DNA of 56,998 bases, from contig NZ_LPNR01000083.1 of the NCBI RefSeq assembly GCF_019266065.1, forward strand, positions 1-56,998, written 5' to 3'. The notes under the pieces were generated by a model. That model saw only the letters and a list, made by a program, of their open reading frames with translations, did not search any database and was not told where the DNA came from. The position numbers and the translations under genes were made by a program. Position 1 is the first letter of the stretch. Every line of letters begins with the position of its first letter. This DNA is from Nocardia sp. MH4 (GTDB lineage: Bacteria; Actinomycetota; Actinomycetes; Mycobacteriales; Mycobacteriaceae). Positions 34,571 through 43,358 of this stretch are shown piece after piece.

Positions 34571-34792
34571 ATGGCGAAGAAAGACGGGGCCATCGAGGTC
34601 GAGGGTCGAGTTGTCGAGCCGCTGCCCAATGCGATGTTCCGGATCGAGCTCGAGAACGGTCACAAGGTTCTCGCGCACATCAGCGGAAAGATGCGGCAGC
34701 ACTACATTCGTATCCTTCCGGAAGACCGTGTGGTCGTCGAGCTGTCGCCGTACGACCTCTCTCGCGGCCGGATTGTCTACCGCTACAAGTGA
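34571..34792 (+). CDS. infA: Translation initiation factor IF-1
   Basis: The 73-residue OB-fold protein begins '[20 protein letters not shown]' and ends '[11 protein letters not shown]', the standard IF-1 sequence and length. It binds the A site of the 30S subunit during initiation. A GGAGG sequence precedes the ATG. It is the first gene of the infA-rpmJ-rpsM-rpsK-rpsD-rpoA-rplQ operon. Confidence 0.98.
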
Positions 34793-34800
34793 GACCCGCT

Positions 34801-34832
34801 CGACGCCGCGAGCCTGACGGCACGCGGCGTCG
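34801..34832 (+). promoter_or_regulatory. Hairpin in the infA-rpmJ gap
   Basis: Perfect 10-bp arms CGACGCCGCG (34801-34810) and CGCGGCGTCG (34823-34832) enclose a 12-nt loop just after infA. A second stem, TTCCCCAG/CTGGGGAA, lies at 34871-34893. Neither has a U-tract. They may attenuate or stabilise the mRNA between infA and rpmJ. Confidence 0.4.
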
Positions 34833-34940
34833 CATGGTGTTCCGGCCCTGGTCGGAGCGCGCTACAAGACTTCCCCAGTCGTCGGCTGGGGAAAAACTGT
34901 GTTCACAGACCCTTGTGGACCAAGAAAAGATTGGACGGAC

Positions 34941-35054
34941 GTGAAGGTTCAGCCGAGCGTCAAGAAGATCTGCGAGAAGTGCAAGGTGATCCGCCGCCAC
35001 GGCCGGGTCATGGTGATCTGCGACAACCTGCGCCACAAGCAGCGTCAGGGCTGA
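34941..35054 (+). CDS. rpmJ: 50S ribosomal protein L36
   Basis: The 37-residue protein starts at GTG 34941 and reads [20 protein letters not shown] at its N-terminus. Cys11, Cys14, Cys27 and His32 form the zinc-binding set, so this is the zinc-containing form of L36. Mycolata genomes often also have a zinc-free paralogue used under zinc limitation, which is not in this window. It is followed by a 179-bp leader-like gap before rpsM. Confidence 0.97.
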   Translation: MKVQPSVKKICEKCKVIRRHGRVMVICDNLRHKQRQG

Positions 35055-35233
35055 TCCAGCCTCACCGCCGGGCACCGATCGTCTGATCGGACTGACCGAA
35101 AAGAAGAACTCCCAGCTCCAGCACGCACGCAGGCTGTGCGCGCCAACCACCGGTACGGAGGCCGGTGCCCCCACCTGAAAGACGGGGGGACGGACAGGGA
35201 GCAGACCTCCGCAACCATTAAGGAACCTGCCAC

Positions 35234-35605
35234 ATGGCACGTCTGATGGGCGTCGATCTCCCGCGCGAAAAGCGCATGGAGATCGCGTTGACCTACATTT
35301 TCGGAATCGGGCGCACCCGCGCCACCGAGATCCTGGCTCAGACCGGCGTCAGCCCGGACCTGCGCTCGAAGGATCTCAGCGACGACGACCTGACCAAGCT
35401 CCGCGACTACATCGAGGCGTCGGAGTTCAAGGTCGAAGGTGACCTGCGCCGCGAGGTCCAGGCCGATATTCGCCGCAAGATCGAGATCGGCTGCTACCAG
35501 GGCATCCGCCACCGTCGTGGCCTGCCCGTTCGTGGTCAGCGCACCAAGACCAACGCGCGTACGCGCAAGGGTCCGAAGAAGACCGTCGCCGGCAAGAAGA
35601 AGTAG
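35234..35605 (+). CDS. rpsM: 30S ribosomal protein S13
   Basis: The 123-residue protein begins '[20 protein letters not shown]' and has '[10 protein letters not shown]', '[20 protein letters not shown]' and a basic tail, as in bacterial S13. It sits at the head of the 30S subunit near the P-site tRNA. An AAGGA site precedes the ATG. The upstream 179-bp gap contains a short GC stem around 35150-35190 that could be a leader structure. Confidence 0.98.
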   Translation: MARLMGVDLPREKRMEIALTYIFGIGRTRATEILAQTGVSPDLRSKDLSDDDLTKLRDYIEASEFKVEGDLRREVQADIRRKIEIGCYQGIRHRRGLPVRGQRTKTNARTRKGPKKTVAGKKK

Positions 35606-35614
35606 GGATAGCGT

Positions 35615-36028
35615 ATGCCTCCGAAGAGCCGGGCCGCTGGCCCGAAGAAGACTCAGAAGTCGCGTCGCCGGGATAAGAAGAACATCCCGCACGGCCACGC
35701 GCACATCAAGAGCACGTTCAACAACACCATCGTCTCGATCACCGACCCCGAGGGCAATGTCATCTCGTGGGCGTCGTCGGGCCACGTCGGCTTCAAGGGT
35801 TCGCGTAAGAGCACCCCGTTCGCCGCGCAGCTCGCCGCCGAGAACGCTGCCCGCAAGGCGCAGGAGAACGGTGTCAAGAAGGTCGACGTGTTCGTGAAGG
35901 GCCCGGGTTCGGGCCGCGAGACCGCGATCCGTTCGCTCCAGGCCGCAGGCCTCGAGGTCGGCTCGATCTCCGACGTCACCCCCCAGCCCCACAACGGCTG
36001 CCGGCCGCCCAAGCGTCGTCGCGTCTAG
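35615..36028 (+). CDS. rpsK: 30S ribosomal protein S11
   Basis: The 137-residue protein has '[20 protein letters not shown]', '[20 protein letters not shown]' and the C-terminal '[13 protein letters not shown]', all standard for S11. It lines the platform of the 30S subunit. It begins 9 bp after rpsM and is followed by rpsD 22 bp later. Confidence 0.98.
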   Translation: MPPKSRAAGPKKTQKSRRRDKKNIPHGHAHIKSTFNNTIVSITDPEGNVISWASSGHVGFKGSRKSTPFAAQLAAENAARKAQENGVKKVDVFVKGPGSGRETAIRSLQAAGLEVGSISDVTPQPHNGCRPPKRRRV

Positions 36029-36050
36029 CGGGAAAGGAAACAGCTAAAAA

Positions 36051-36656
36051 ATGGCACGTTATACAGGCCCCATCACCCGCAAGTCGCGTCGTCTGCGCGT
36101 CGACCTCGTCGGAGGCGACCAGGCGTTCGAGCGTCGTCCTTACCCGCCCGGCCAGCACGGCCGCGCGCGGATCAAGGAATCCGAGTACCTCATGCAGCTG
36201 CAGGAGAAGCAGAAGGCTCGCTTCTCCTACGGCGTCATGGAGAAGCAGTTCCGTCGCTACTACGAAGAGGCCAACCGCCTCAAGGGCAAGACCGGCGACA
36301 ACCTGCTGCGTCTGCTCGAGTCGCGTCTGGACAACGTCGTGTACCGCGCCGGTCTGGCGCGCACCCGTCGTCAGGCTCGTCAGCTCGTCAGCCACGGCCA
36401 CTTCGTGGTCAACGGCGTCAAGGTGAACGTCCCGAGCTACCAGGTCTCCCAGTACGACATCATCGATGTCAAGGAGAAGTCGCTGCCGACCCTGCCGTTC
36501 CAGGTCGCGCGTGAGACCGTCGGCGAGCGTCCGGTTCCCGGTTGGCTGCAGGTCGTCCCCGGCCGCCTGCGCATCCTGGTGCACCAGCTGCCCGAGCGCG
36601 CGCAGATCGATGTGCCGCTGCAGGAACAGCTCATCGTCGAGTACTACTCGAAGTAA
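36051..36656 (+). CDS. rpsD: 30S ribosomal protein S4
   Basis: The 201-residue protein starts 'MARYTGPITRKSRRL' and contains the S4 RNA-binding domain 'RLDNVVYRAGLARTRRQARQLVSHGHFVVNG'. The N-terminal region lacks the zinc-binding Cys found in some S4 proteins, so it is the zinc-free form. S4 starts 30S assembly and in many bacteria represses the alpha operon at the translational level. A hairpin follows before rpoA. Confidence 0.98.
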   Translation: MARYTGPITRKSRRLRVDLVGGDQAFERRPYPPGQHGRARIKESEYLMQLQEKQKARFSYGVMEKQFRRYYEEANRLKGKTGDNLLRLLESRLDNVVYRAGLARTRRQARQLVSHGHFVVNGVKVNVPSYQVSQYDIIDVKEKSLPTLPFQVARETVGERPVPGWLQVVPGRLRILVHQLPERAQIDVPLQEQLIVEYYSK

Positions 36657-36667
36657 GCGCTTTTGGT

Positions 36668-36692
36668 GGGGGTCGCGCACACGGCGACCCCC
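36668..36692 (+). promoter_or_regulatory. Intercistronic hairpin between rpsD and rpoA
   Basis: Perfect 9-bp arms GGGGGTCGC (36668-36676) and GCGACCCCC (36684-36692) enclose a 7-nt loop. There is no U-tract. It may be a partial terminator or processing site that sets the ratio of S4 to RpoA. Confidence 0.45.
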
Positions 36693-36747
36693 GCACTCAC
36701 TGACGAGGCATCAAATAGCGGATGCCCTGAACAGGAAGTAGATCCTC

Positions 36748-37806
36748 ATGCTGATTTCCCAGCGTCCGACACTGACCGAAGAGGTTGTGGCGGAGAACCG
36801 CTCGAAGTTCACCATCGAACCCCTCGAGCCGGGCTTCGGTTACACCCTCGGCAACTCGCTGCGTCGTACCCTGCTGTCCTCCATCCCGGGGGCCGCGGTC
36901 ACGAGCATCCGCATCGACGGTGTCCTGCACGAGTTCACCACCGTTCCCGGTGTGAAGGAAGACGTCACCGACATCATCCTGAACCTCAAGGGTCTGGTCG
37001 TGTCCTCCGAAGAGGACGAGCCGGTCACCATGTACGTGCGTAAGCAGGGCCCCGGCACCGTCACCGCTGGTGACATCGTGCCGCCCGCCGGCGTCGTCGT
37101 GCACAACCCGGACATGCACATCGCCACCCTGAACGACAAGGGCAAGCTCGAGATCGAGCTCGTCGTCGAGCGGGGTCGCGGTTACGTGCCCGCCGTGCAG
37201 AACAAGGCGACCGGTGCGGAAATCGGCCGGATCCCGGTGGATTCGATCTACTCCCCGGTGCTCAAGGTGACCTACAAGGTCGAGGCCACCCGTGTCGAGC
37301 AGCGCACCGACTTCGACCGTCTCATCCTCGACGTGGAGACCAAGAACTCCATCACGGCGCGGGACGCGCTGGCTTCGGCCGGCAAGACCCTGGTCGAGCT
37401 CTTCGGCCTGGCCCGTGAGCTCAACGTCGAAGCCGAGGGCATCGAGATCGGCCCCAGCCCGGCCGAGGCGGATCACATCGCCTCGTTCGGTCTGCCGATC
37501 GAGGACCTGGACCTCACCGTCCGGTCCTACAACTGCCTCAAGCGCGAGGGTGTGCACACCGTGGGCGAGCTCGTCGCCCGCACCGAGTCGGATCTGCTCG
37601 ACATCCGTAACTTCGGCCAGAAGTCCATCGACGAGGTGAAGGTCAAGCTCCACGCGCTGGGCCTCTCGCTCAAGGACAGCCCGGCGTCGTTCGACCCGTC
37701 CTCCGTGGTGGGTTACGACGCGAGCACCGGAACGTGGAGCGACAGCGGCACGTTCAGTGACACCGACGGCGGCGAGCAGGACTACGCCGAGACCGAACAG
37801 CTCTAG
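36748..37806 (+). CDS. rpoA: RNA polymerase alpha subunit
   Basis: The 352-residue protein has the N-terminal dimerisation domain (about residues 1-230; '[20 protein letters not shown]'), a linker, and the C-terminal DNA-binding domain ('[24 protein letters not shown]', '[14 protein letters not shown]'). An acidic tail follows, as in other actinobacteria. It is the assembly platform of RNA polymerase and contacts UP elements and activators. Confidence 0.98.
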   Translation: MLISQRPTLTEEVVAENRSKFTIEPLEPGFGYTLGNSLRRTLLSSIPGAAVTSIRIDGVLHEFTTVPGVKEDVTDIILNLKGLVVSSEEDEPVTMYVRKQGPGTVTAGDIVPPAGVVVHNPDMHIATLNDKGKLEIELVVERGRGYVPAVQNKATGAEIGRIPVDSIYSPVLKVTYKVEATRVEQRTDFDRLILDVETKNSITARDALASAGKTLVELFGLARELNVEAEGIEIGPSPAEADHIASFGLPIEDLDLTVRSYNCLKREGVHTVGELVARTESDLLDIRNFGQKSIDEVKVKLHALGLSLKDSPASFDPSSVVGYDASTGTWSDSGTFSDTDGGEQDYAETEQL

Positions 37807-37852
37807 GTCGCCAGGGGGGCACCCCCGGTGAACCTTTCCCAAGGAGAATCCA

Positions 37853-38365
37853 ATGCCTAAGCCCAAGAAGGGTGCTCGCTTCGGCGGGTCGGCGTCGCAC
37901 CAGAAGGCGATCTTCGCCAACCTGGCCACGGCGCTTTTCGAGCACGGTCGTATCACGACCACCGAGTCGAAGGCCAAGGCGGTTCGCCCCTACGCCGAGA
38001 AGCTCATCACCAAGGCGAAGGGCGGCACTCTCGCCGACCGTCGCGAGGTCATGAAGGTCATCCGCAACAAGGACATCGTGCACGCGCTGTTCGCGGAGAT
38101 CGGCCCCTCGTTCGAGGGTCGCGAGGGTGGCTACACCCGCATCACCAAGGCGCTGCCGCGCAAGGGTGACAACGCGCCGATGGCCGTCATCGAGCTGGTC
38201 CGCGAGAAGACCGTGACCAACGAGGCCGATCGGGCTCGTCGCGTCGCCGCTTCGCAGAAGGCCGAGGCCGCCCCGGCCGCCGAGGCCGAGGAGACCGTCG
38301 TCGAGGAGACCGTGGCCGACGCCCCGGCCGCCGACGAGGCCACCGAGGACAAGAAGGACGCCTGA
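37853..38365 (+). CDS. rplQ: 50S ribosomal protein L17
   Basis: The 170-residue protein has the L17 core (residues 1-117; '[20 protein letters not shown]', '[22 protein letters not shown]') plus a C-terminal Ala/Glu-rich extension of about 45 residues, typical of mycolata. AAGGAG precedes the ATG. A strong terminator follows. Confidence 0.98.
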   Translation: MPKPKKGARFGGSASHQKAIFANLATALFEHGRITTTESKAKAVRPYAEKLITKAKGGTLADRREVMKVIRNKDIVHALFAEIGPSFEGREGGYTRITKALPRKGDNAPMAVIELVREKTVTNEADRARRVAASQKAEAAPAAEAEETVVEETVADAPAADEATEDKKDA

Positions 38366-38382
38366 TTCTCTTCGAGTCCGGC

Positions 38383-38415
38383 CGAGCCCGTCACCCTTCG
38401 TGGGTGACGGGCTCG
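38383..38415 (+). terminator. Rho-independent terminator after rplQ
   Basis: Perfect 14-bp arms CGAGCCCGTCACCC (38383-38396) and GGGTGACGGGCTCG (38402-38415) enclose the loop TTCGT and are followed by TTCTTTT. It ends the ribosomal operon, although truA begins only 33 bp later, so truA depends on readthrough or on a promoter not seen. Confidence 0.9.
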
Positions 38416-38447
38416 TTCTTTTGCCAAAGACAGGTGCGGAGGAAGCG

Positions 38448-39287
38448 ATGGACGACACCGAGCGGGAAGTGATCCGGGTGCGGCTCGGGATCAGCTACGA
38501 CGGCACCGATTTCACCGGCTGGGCGCGTCAGCCGGGACTGCGCACGGTGCAGGGCACGCTCGAGGAGTCGCTGTCGAAGGTGTTCCGCGAACCGATTCAG
38601 CTCACCGTCGCCGGGCGCACCGACGCCGGGGTGCACGCCGAGGGCCAGGTCGCGCATTTCGACACCACCGGCGAACTCGACGCCGACAAACTGCTGTACC
38701 GGATGGCGCGGTTCCTGCCCAAGGACGTGCGCATCACCGAGGTCTCGCCCGCGCCGCCGCACTTCGACGCCCGCTTCTCCGCGACCCGTCGCCACTACGT
38801 CTACCGGTTGACCACCGCCCGCTACGGCGCCGAGCCGTTGCAGGCCCGCAGCGTGGTCGCCGCCAAGCCCGGTCTCGACCTCGACGCCATGCGCGCGGCG
38901 TCCCGGCAGCTGCTCGGGCTGCACGACTTCGCCGCCTTCTGCCGCCGCCGCGAGGGCGCGACGACGGTGCGCGAGCTGCAGCGGTTCGACTGGGAGCGCG
39001 ACGGCGAGCTGCTGAACGCGCGGGTCAGCGCGGATGCCTTCTGCTGGTCGATGGTGCGCAGCCTGGTCGGCGCCGTGCTGGCCGTCGGTGAGGCCCGCCG
39101 CACGCCCGAGTGGGTGGCGAGCCTGCTGACCGAGACGGAGCGATCGAGCTCGGTGACCGTCGCGCCCGCGCACGGCCTGAGCCTGGTGCGCGTCGACTAC
39201 CCGGCCGATGCCGACCTCGCCGCGCGCAACGCCCAGACCAGGGAAACCAGGACGCTGCCCGCCGCGGGCGGGTGCTGCGGGGAGTAG
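38448..39287 (+). CDS. truA: tRNA pseudouridine38-40 synthase
   Basis: The 279-residue protein has the TruA motif A-G-R-T-D59-A-G-V-H with the catalytic Asp, and '[16 protein letters not shown]' and '[20 protein letters not shown]'-type motifs (here 'GEARR'). It converts uridines 38-40 in the anticodon stem to pseudouridine. The ATG at 38448 has GGAGGAAG at the right distance; an upstream GTG lies inside the terminator. rplQ-truA linkage is typical for actinobacteria. Confidence 0.95.
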   Translation: MDDTEREVIRVRLGISYDGTDFTGWARQPGLRTVQGTLEESLSKVFREPIQLTVAGRTDAGVHAEGQVAHFDTTGELDADKLLYRMARFLPKDVRITEVSPAPPHFDARFSATRRHYVYRLTTARYGAEPLQARSVVAAKPGLDLDAMRAASRQLLGLHDFAAFCRRREGATTVRELQRFDWERDGELLNARVSADAFCWSMVRSLVGAVLAVGEARRTPEWVASLLTETERSSSVTVAPAHGLSLVRVDYPADADLAARNAQTRETRTLPAAGGCCGE

Positions 39288-39364
39288 CCGCCGCGCGGTT
39301 GCTGTCGCCACCGGGCGCACGGCGATACGATGGCAGACTCGACGTCAGCGAGAAAGCCGGGCAG

Positions 39365-40579
39365 ATGGCAGACGATTCTGGTGGACGTGCCCGTACGGTC
39401 AGGCGGATTGCCGTGGCCTTGCTGGTCTGCGCGACCGGCGTGCTCACCCTCGTGACGGTGCTCGCCGGCTACGCGCGCGCCGAGCTCCTCGATACCGATC
39501 ACTACGTCGAGACCATGGCCCCGCTGGCCCACGATCCGGTGATCCAGGACGCCGTCGCCGGTGCGCTGACCCAGGCGGTCATGACACGCGTCGATGTGCG
39601 CGGTGCCGCCACCGAACTGGTCGACGCGCTCGACGACCGTCGTGACCTCAGACCGCGCGTCGAGGCGGCGCTGCGCAGTGTGCCTACCCTGCTGGCCACG
39701 CAGTCCGAGGCGCTGGTGCGCGACGCGGCGGACACGCTGGTGCGCAGCGACTCCTTCGCCCGCCTGTGGGAGTCGGCGAACCGGCAGGCCCATCGCGCTC
39801 TCGTCGCGTCGCTCACCGGGGTGGATGACGGTGTGCTGCGGGTGAGTACCGACGGCGTCGTCTCGCTGTCGCTGGAACCGATGCTGCGCGAGGTGGAGAC
39901 GCGGCTCGCGGATCGTGGCTTCGACCTGGCCCGCCTCGATGTCGATCCGCAGGGCGAGTTCGTCCTGATCGAATCCGCCGACCTGGCGAAAGCCCAACGG
40001 GCCGTGCGGCTGCTCGACCGGGGCGCGATCGTGCTCGGCGTCGCCGCGCTGGGCTGCGCGATCGGCGCGGTGCTGGTGGCGGGCAGCGGTTCTCGGCGAC
40101 GGGCGCTGCTCGCGGTGGCCCTGAGCATGCTGGTGTCGATGGTGGTGCTCAGCGCCGCCCTGCTGATCATGCGCACGGTCTATCTCGACCACGTACACAA
40201 CGTCTCGCAGGAGGTGGCGAGGACGGTATACGACACCCTCGCCCAGCCGCTGCGGGTGACCACGCGGGTGGTCGCGCTGGTCGCCACGTTCACGGCGCTC
40301 GGCGCCTTCCTGGCCGGGCCGTCGACCCTCGCCACCAAGATGCGCGACACCCTCGACGGCGCGATCGCGCGGACGCGGCGCGGGGAGGGCGGCCGGGCCT
40401 CCCGCTTCGCCGCCGCGTATCTCGGCCCACTGCGGGCCGCGGTGTTGGTCGTCGCCGCGACGGTGTTCGTCCTCTGGGACTACCCGACGCCGTGGGTGAC
40501 CGCGCTCATCGCCCTGGCGGCGGTGGTGGCCTTGCTGGTGCTGCAGATCCTCGCCCGCCCCCACCGTCGTGTGGCGTGA
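39365..40579 (+). CDS. Conserved multi-spanning membrane protein
   Basis: The 404-residue protein has one membrane span at residues 13-36, a long extracytoplasmic part of about 170 residues ('DTDHYVETMAPLAHDPVIQDAV', 'FARLWESANRQAHRAL'), and then about five spans between residue 215 and the end. This type of protein is widespread in actinobacteria, without a known function. A gene for an integral membrane protein also lies next to truA in M. tuberculosis, but I cannot confirm orthology. The start ATG 39365 has no strong ribosome-binding site; TACGAT at 39326 is a possible -10. Confidence 0.75.
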   Translation: MADDSGGRARTVRRIAVALLVCATGVLTLVTVLAGYARAELLDTDHYVETMAPLAHDPVIQDAVAGALTQAVMTRVDVRGAATELVDALDDRRDLRPRVEAALRSVPTLLATQSEALVRDAADTLVRSDSFARLWESANRQAHRALVASLTGVDDGVLRVSTDGVVSLSLEPMLREVETRLADRGFDLARLDVDPQGEFVLIESADLAKAQRAVRLLDRGAIVLGVAALGCAIGAVLVAGSGSRRRALLAVALSMLVSMVVLSAALLIMRTVYLDHVHNVSQEVARTVYDTLAQPLRVTTRVVALVATFTALGAFLAGPSTLATKMRDTLDGAIARTRRGEGGRASRFAAAYLGPLRAAVLVVAATVFVLWDYPTPWVTALIALAAVVALLVLQILARPHRRVA

Positions 40580-40763
40580 GCGGCGGTGGGACAACCACCG
40601 ATTCCGGATAGCGTGCACCATCCCGGGTGACAACCGTTCGGGCGGAGGTGTCGAGGCAACGGCCGGCAGGCCACCGAGCCGGCTGGGCACGGCGTGCCGC
40701 TGGTCGCCTCGGCGCCGGTGACGGCGGCAGGGTCGACTGCCCGGCCCGGCCGGGGCCAAAGCG

Positions 40764-40978
40764 ATGGTGCGGCAACGGGTTCTGGCGCCGTTGTCTACGA
40801 TGCGGATGGAGCGTGCCAAGACGTTGCTGCGGATGGAGCCGGCGGGGCCGCTCGTTGCGGTGGCGGCCGCGGCGGGTTCGCCGCTGAGTGGCGGCTCTGC
40901 CGGGCGCTCCGGGCGGCGACCGTGGTGACTTCGGCGGAGTTCCGGGCGAAGCCGCAGGCCGCGCACTTCGTTAGCTAG
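40764..40978 (+). pseudogene. Decayed AraC-family HTH remnant (frameshifted)
   Basis: From 40764 one frame reads 'LAPLSTMRMERAKTLL' and '...VAVAAAAG', matching the 'LRRMRVERARKLLE...VAAASGF' end of the AraC-type domain in the neighbouring genes. From about 40869 a different frame continues with 'GFAAEWRLCRALRAAT' and 'TSAEFRAK', matching 'GFASERQFYRAFRRETGMTPGEYR'. Together they are the last 70 residues of an AraC HTH domain broken by a frameshift. The rest of the gene, up to 40580, is not recognisable. The remaining gap to 41041 holds only a short inverted repeat (CGAAC/GTTCG, 40980-40995). Confidence 0.6.
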
Positions 40979-41040
40979 TCGAACGGTGATGTTCGTCAAA
41001 TTTCCTGACAGCGGGTCGGCGCCGGTGGAACGATCGGGCG

Positions 41041-42018
41041 ATGCAGGGGTTCGAGGGTTTTCCCGAAGTCTGCTCGACCGAGCCGACGGCGACGCCGGAC
41101 GCGTTCGGATTCTGGGCGGACCTGGTCGGGAGTGCGCTCACCGAGGTCTCGATCGCGCCCACGGTCGACGGCGAGTTCGCGGGCCGGATCCGCTCGGCGG
41201 ACTTCGGTGACGTGGCCGTGGGGACAGTGCGGGTGCAGGGGCACGAGCTGCGCCGCACCCGGCGGCACATCGCCAGGGCCGGCGAATTCCATGTCATCGG
41301 CAGCGTCGTGCTCGGCGGCCGGGCGGAGGTGGAGCACGCGGGACATCGCGTCGTGCTGACGCCGGGGTCGATGATCTTCTACGACACCTCCCGTCCGATC
41401 CGGTGGCGGTCGGACGGCCCGATCGAGGATCTGACGATCCGGGTGCCCCGCCAGCGGGTCGTCGACTTCCTGGGGATCAGAGCCGAGGCGCTGCCCGCCG
41501 GGATGATGCTGGGCGCCGGTGGGGTCGGCGCGACGCTCGCCCGGTTCTTCCAGCGGGTGGCCGAACTGCACTATTCCGATCCGGCCGCCGCCGGGATGCT
41601 GGCCGCCAGCGGGATCGATCTCGTCGGGGCGGCCGCGGTGATCGCCGCGGGTGGGCGCCCCGGTCACGCGCAGGCGGAGGCGATGAGCAGTCAGCGCGTG
41701 CTGGACTACGTGCGCGCCAACTTCACCGATCCCGGCCTGACGGTCGACCGGATCGCCGATGCCTGCCGGGTGTCGCGCCGCACGCTGTATCGCATCGTGG
41801 CGGAGTTCGAGGGTGGGCTCGGCGCGGTGCTGCGCGGGCTGCGGGTGGAGCGGGCCCGAAAGTTGCTGGAGGCCGGGGACATCGGCTCGATCGCGACGGT
41901 CGCCGCGGCCTCCGGCTTCGCCACCGAACGGCAGTTCTACCGAGTGTTCCGGGAGGTCACAGGAATGACACCGGGCGAATACCGGATGGTTGCCCGGGCG
42001 CGAGTGGCGTTGCGCTGA
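41041..42018 (+). CDS. AraC-family regulator 1 (divergent member of the array)
   Basis: The 325-residue protein has an N-terminal cupin-like ligand domain of the AraC_binding_2 type (residues 20-190; 'RRTRRHIARAGEF', 'LTPGSMIFYDTSRPIRW') and a C-terminal double HTH (residues 222-318; 'LTVDRIADACRVSRRTLYRIV', 'FATERQFYRVFREVTGMTPGEYR'). Its N-terminus lacks the 'TYVPLAV' motif shared by the other four regulators, so it is the outgroup of the array. NitR, the activator of a rhodococcal nitrilase gene, belongs to the same broad group. Its ligand is unknown. Confidence 0.85.
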   Translation: MQGFEGFPEVCSTEPTATPDAFGFWADLVGSALTEVSIAPTVDGEFAGRIRSADFGDVAVGTVRVQGHELRRTRRHIARAGEFHVIGSVVLGGRAEVEHAGHRVVLTPGSMIFYDTSRPIRWRSDGPIEDLTIRVPRQRVVDFLGIRAEALPAGMMLGAGGVGATLARFFQRVAELHYSDPAAAGMLAASGIDLVGAAAVIAAGGRPGHAQAEAMSSQRVLDYVRANFTDPGLTVDRIADACRVSRRTLYRIVAEFEGGLGAVLRGLRVERARKLLEAGDIGSIATVAAASGFATERQFYRVFREVTGMTPGEYRMVARARVALR

Positions 42019-42159
42019 GCGTGACCCGGCGACGCGCGGGGGTCGGTGATCAGCATCACAAGGTGGCGGCGGTCATGCGGCGGAGCGGGCCAAATCTCCT
42101 GTAAAGGCCGGGGTCGGTTGAAGATTTGAGTTTAGTTGATATTTCCATTTCGAATCACT

Positions 42160-42170
42160 CGTTGGCAACG
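42160..42170. promoter_or_regulatory. Palindrome CGTTGGCAACG upstream of AraC regulator 2
   Basis: This 11-bp palindrome lies 99 bp before the start, just after an AT-rich stretch (42120-42160) that is unusual for this genome and probably holds the promoter (TTGAAG, 16 bp, TATTTC at 42118-42145). The gap 42019-42268 has no gene. Confidence 0.35.
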
Positions 42171-42268
42171 ACCCGCTGAATCTGGCAGGCTCGGACACCG
42201 GGCGACGGGTGATTCGTTGTTGCGCCCACGGTTTGCTGGTCGGTTCGCAGGAAAGCGAGGTGGTTGGC

Positions 42269-43273
42269 GTGGAGTCGTCTGAGCCTCTCGTCGAACTGAG
42301 ACTGGACGACAGTCCGGAGATGGCCGCGGGTGAGGCCTTCGCGGAGTGGGAATCCCTGCTGTCGGAGAGCTATGTGCCACTGGCGGTGGATCCCGAACGC
42401 GACGAGGTGTTCCACGGCCGCATTGTGCGCGGCAGCCTGCCCGGCTTCGAATTGTCGACCGTCGGCGCCAGTGGCCAGCGTATTCGGCGTACCAAGAGCG
42501 GTATCGCGCGCACCGACGGGGAGTTCCTGTTCGTCAGCATCCTCACCGAGGGATTCGGCAGGCTGCACCAGGACGGGCGGATCGCGGTGCTGCGTCCGGG
42601 CGACATGGTCTTCTACGACACCACCCGCCCCTATCACTGGGACATCGACGGCTCCTGGTCGCAGGTGGTGGCCCGCGTCCCGCTGTCGGTCCTCGGCGAA
42701 CACATCCCCACCGGGCGCGACGCGCTGCCCACGGCGACGACGGTGCACGCCGAGAGTCCGGCAGGCGTCGTCGCCGGGTTCTTCCGCGATCTGGCCCGCA
42801 TCCAGCAGAGCGCGCCCGAGCAGGCGGTCGTCCTGGCGGACAACGGGGTCAAGCTGCTGGCGTCGGCGGTCACGCTCGCCGGTGGCGCGCTGCCGACCGG
42901 GCAGTCGGCCCAGGCGCTGTCGCGGGAGCAGGTGCTGTCGTTCATGCGGTCCAGGTGCACCGATCCGGCCCTGACCGTCGACGAGATCGCGCGCGCGTGC
43001 CTGGTGTCGCGGCGCAGCCTGTACCGCCTCTTCGACGAGACCGGCGACGGCCTGAGCACGGTGCTGCGGCGCATGCGGGTCGAGTGCGCGCAGGTGCTGC
43101 TGCTGCGCGATGCCGGCCGGTCGACATCCTCGATCGCGCTCGCCTCCGGCTTCGCCTCCGAGCGGCACTTCTTCCGCGCGTTCCGGGTGGAGACCGGGAT
43201 GACCCCGGGGGAGTATCGCCTGGTCACCGGGCAGGTGCCCGCGAGCGGCGAGCCTCGCCGCCACACCGCGTGA
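42269..43273 (+). CDS. AraC-family regulator 2
   Basis: The 334-residue protein has an N-terminal 'EWESLLSESYVPLAVDP', 'GRIVRGSLPGFELSTV', 'RRTKSGIAR' and 'LRPGDMVFYDTTRPYHW', then a C-terminal double HTH ('LTVDEIARACLVSRRSLYRLF', 'GFASERHFFRAFRVETGMTPGEYR'). The N-terminal block is shared with regulators 3, 4 and 5. GTG at 42269 is chosen for the family start; the frame is open 20 codons further up. The 250-bp gap upstream suggests its own promoter. Confidence 0.85.
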   Translation: MESSEPLVELRLDDSPEMAAGEAFAEWESLLSESYVPLAVDPERDEVFHGRIVRGSLPGFELSTVGASGQRIRRTKSGIARTDGEFLFVSILTEGFGRLHQDGRIAVLRPGDMVFYDTTRPYHWDIDGSWSQVVARVPLSVLGEHIPTGRDALPTATTVHAESPAGVVAGFFRDLARIQQSAPEQAVVLADNGVKLLASAVTLAGGALPTGQSAQALSREQVLSFMRSRCTDPALTVDEIARACLVSRRSLYRLFDETGDGLSTVLRRMRVECAQVLLLRDAGRSTSSIALASGFASERHFFRAFRVETGMTPGEYRLVTGQVPASGEPRRHTA

Positions 43274-43358
43274 CCCCGCGTTTTCTGGGCGTTATGTCCG
43301 TATTCCCGTGGCATACTGTGCGCACGCAGGGCCGAGTGACAGAGGGGGCTGAGCGGTC

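Noticed and set aside
40627..40887. An 86-codon open frame in the gap before the AraC array
   Set aside because: It is Arg/Cys/Trp-rich with no family similarity and runs through the AraC remnant in a different frame.
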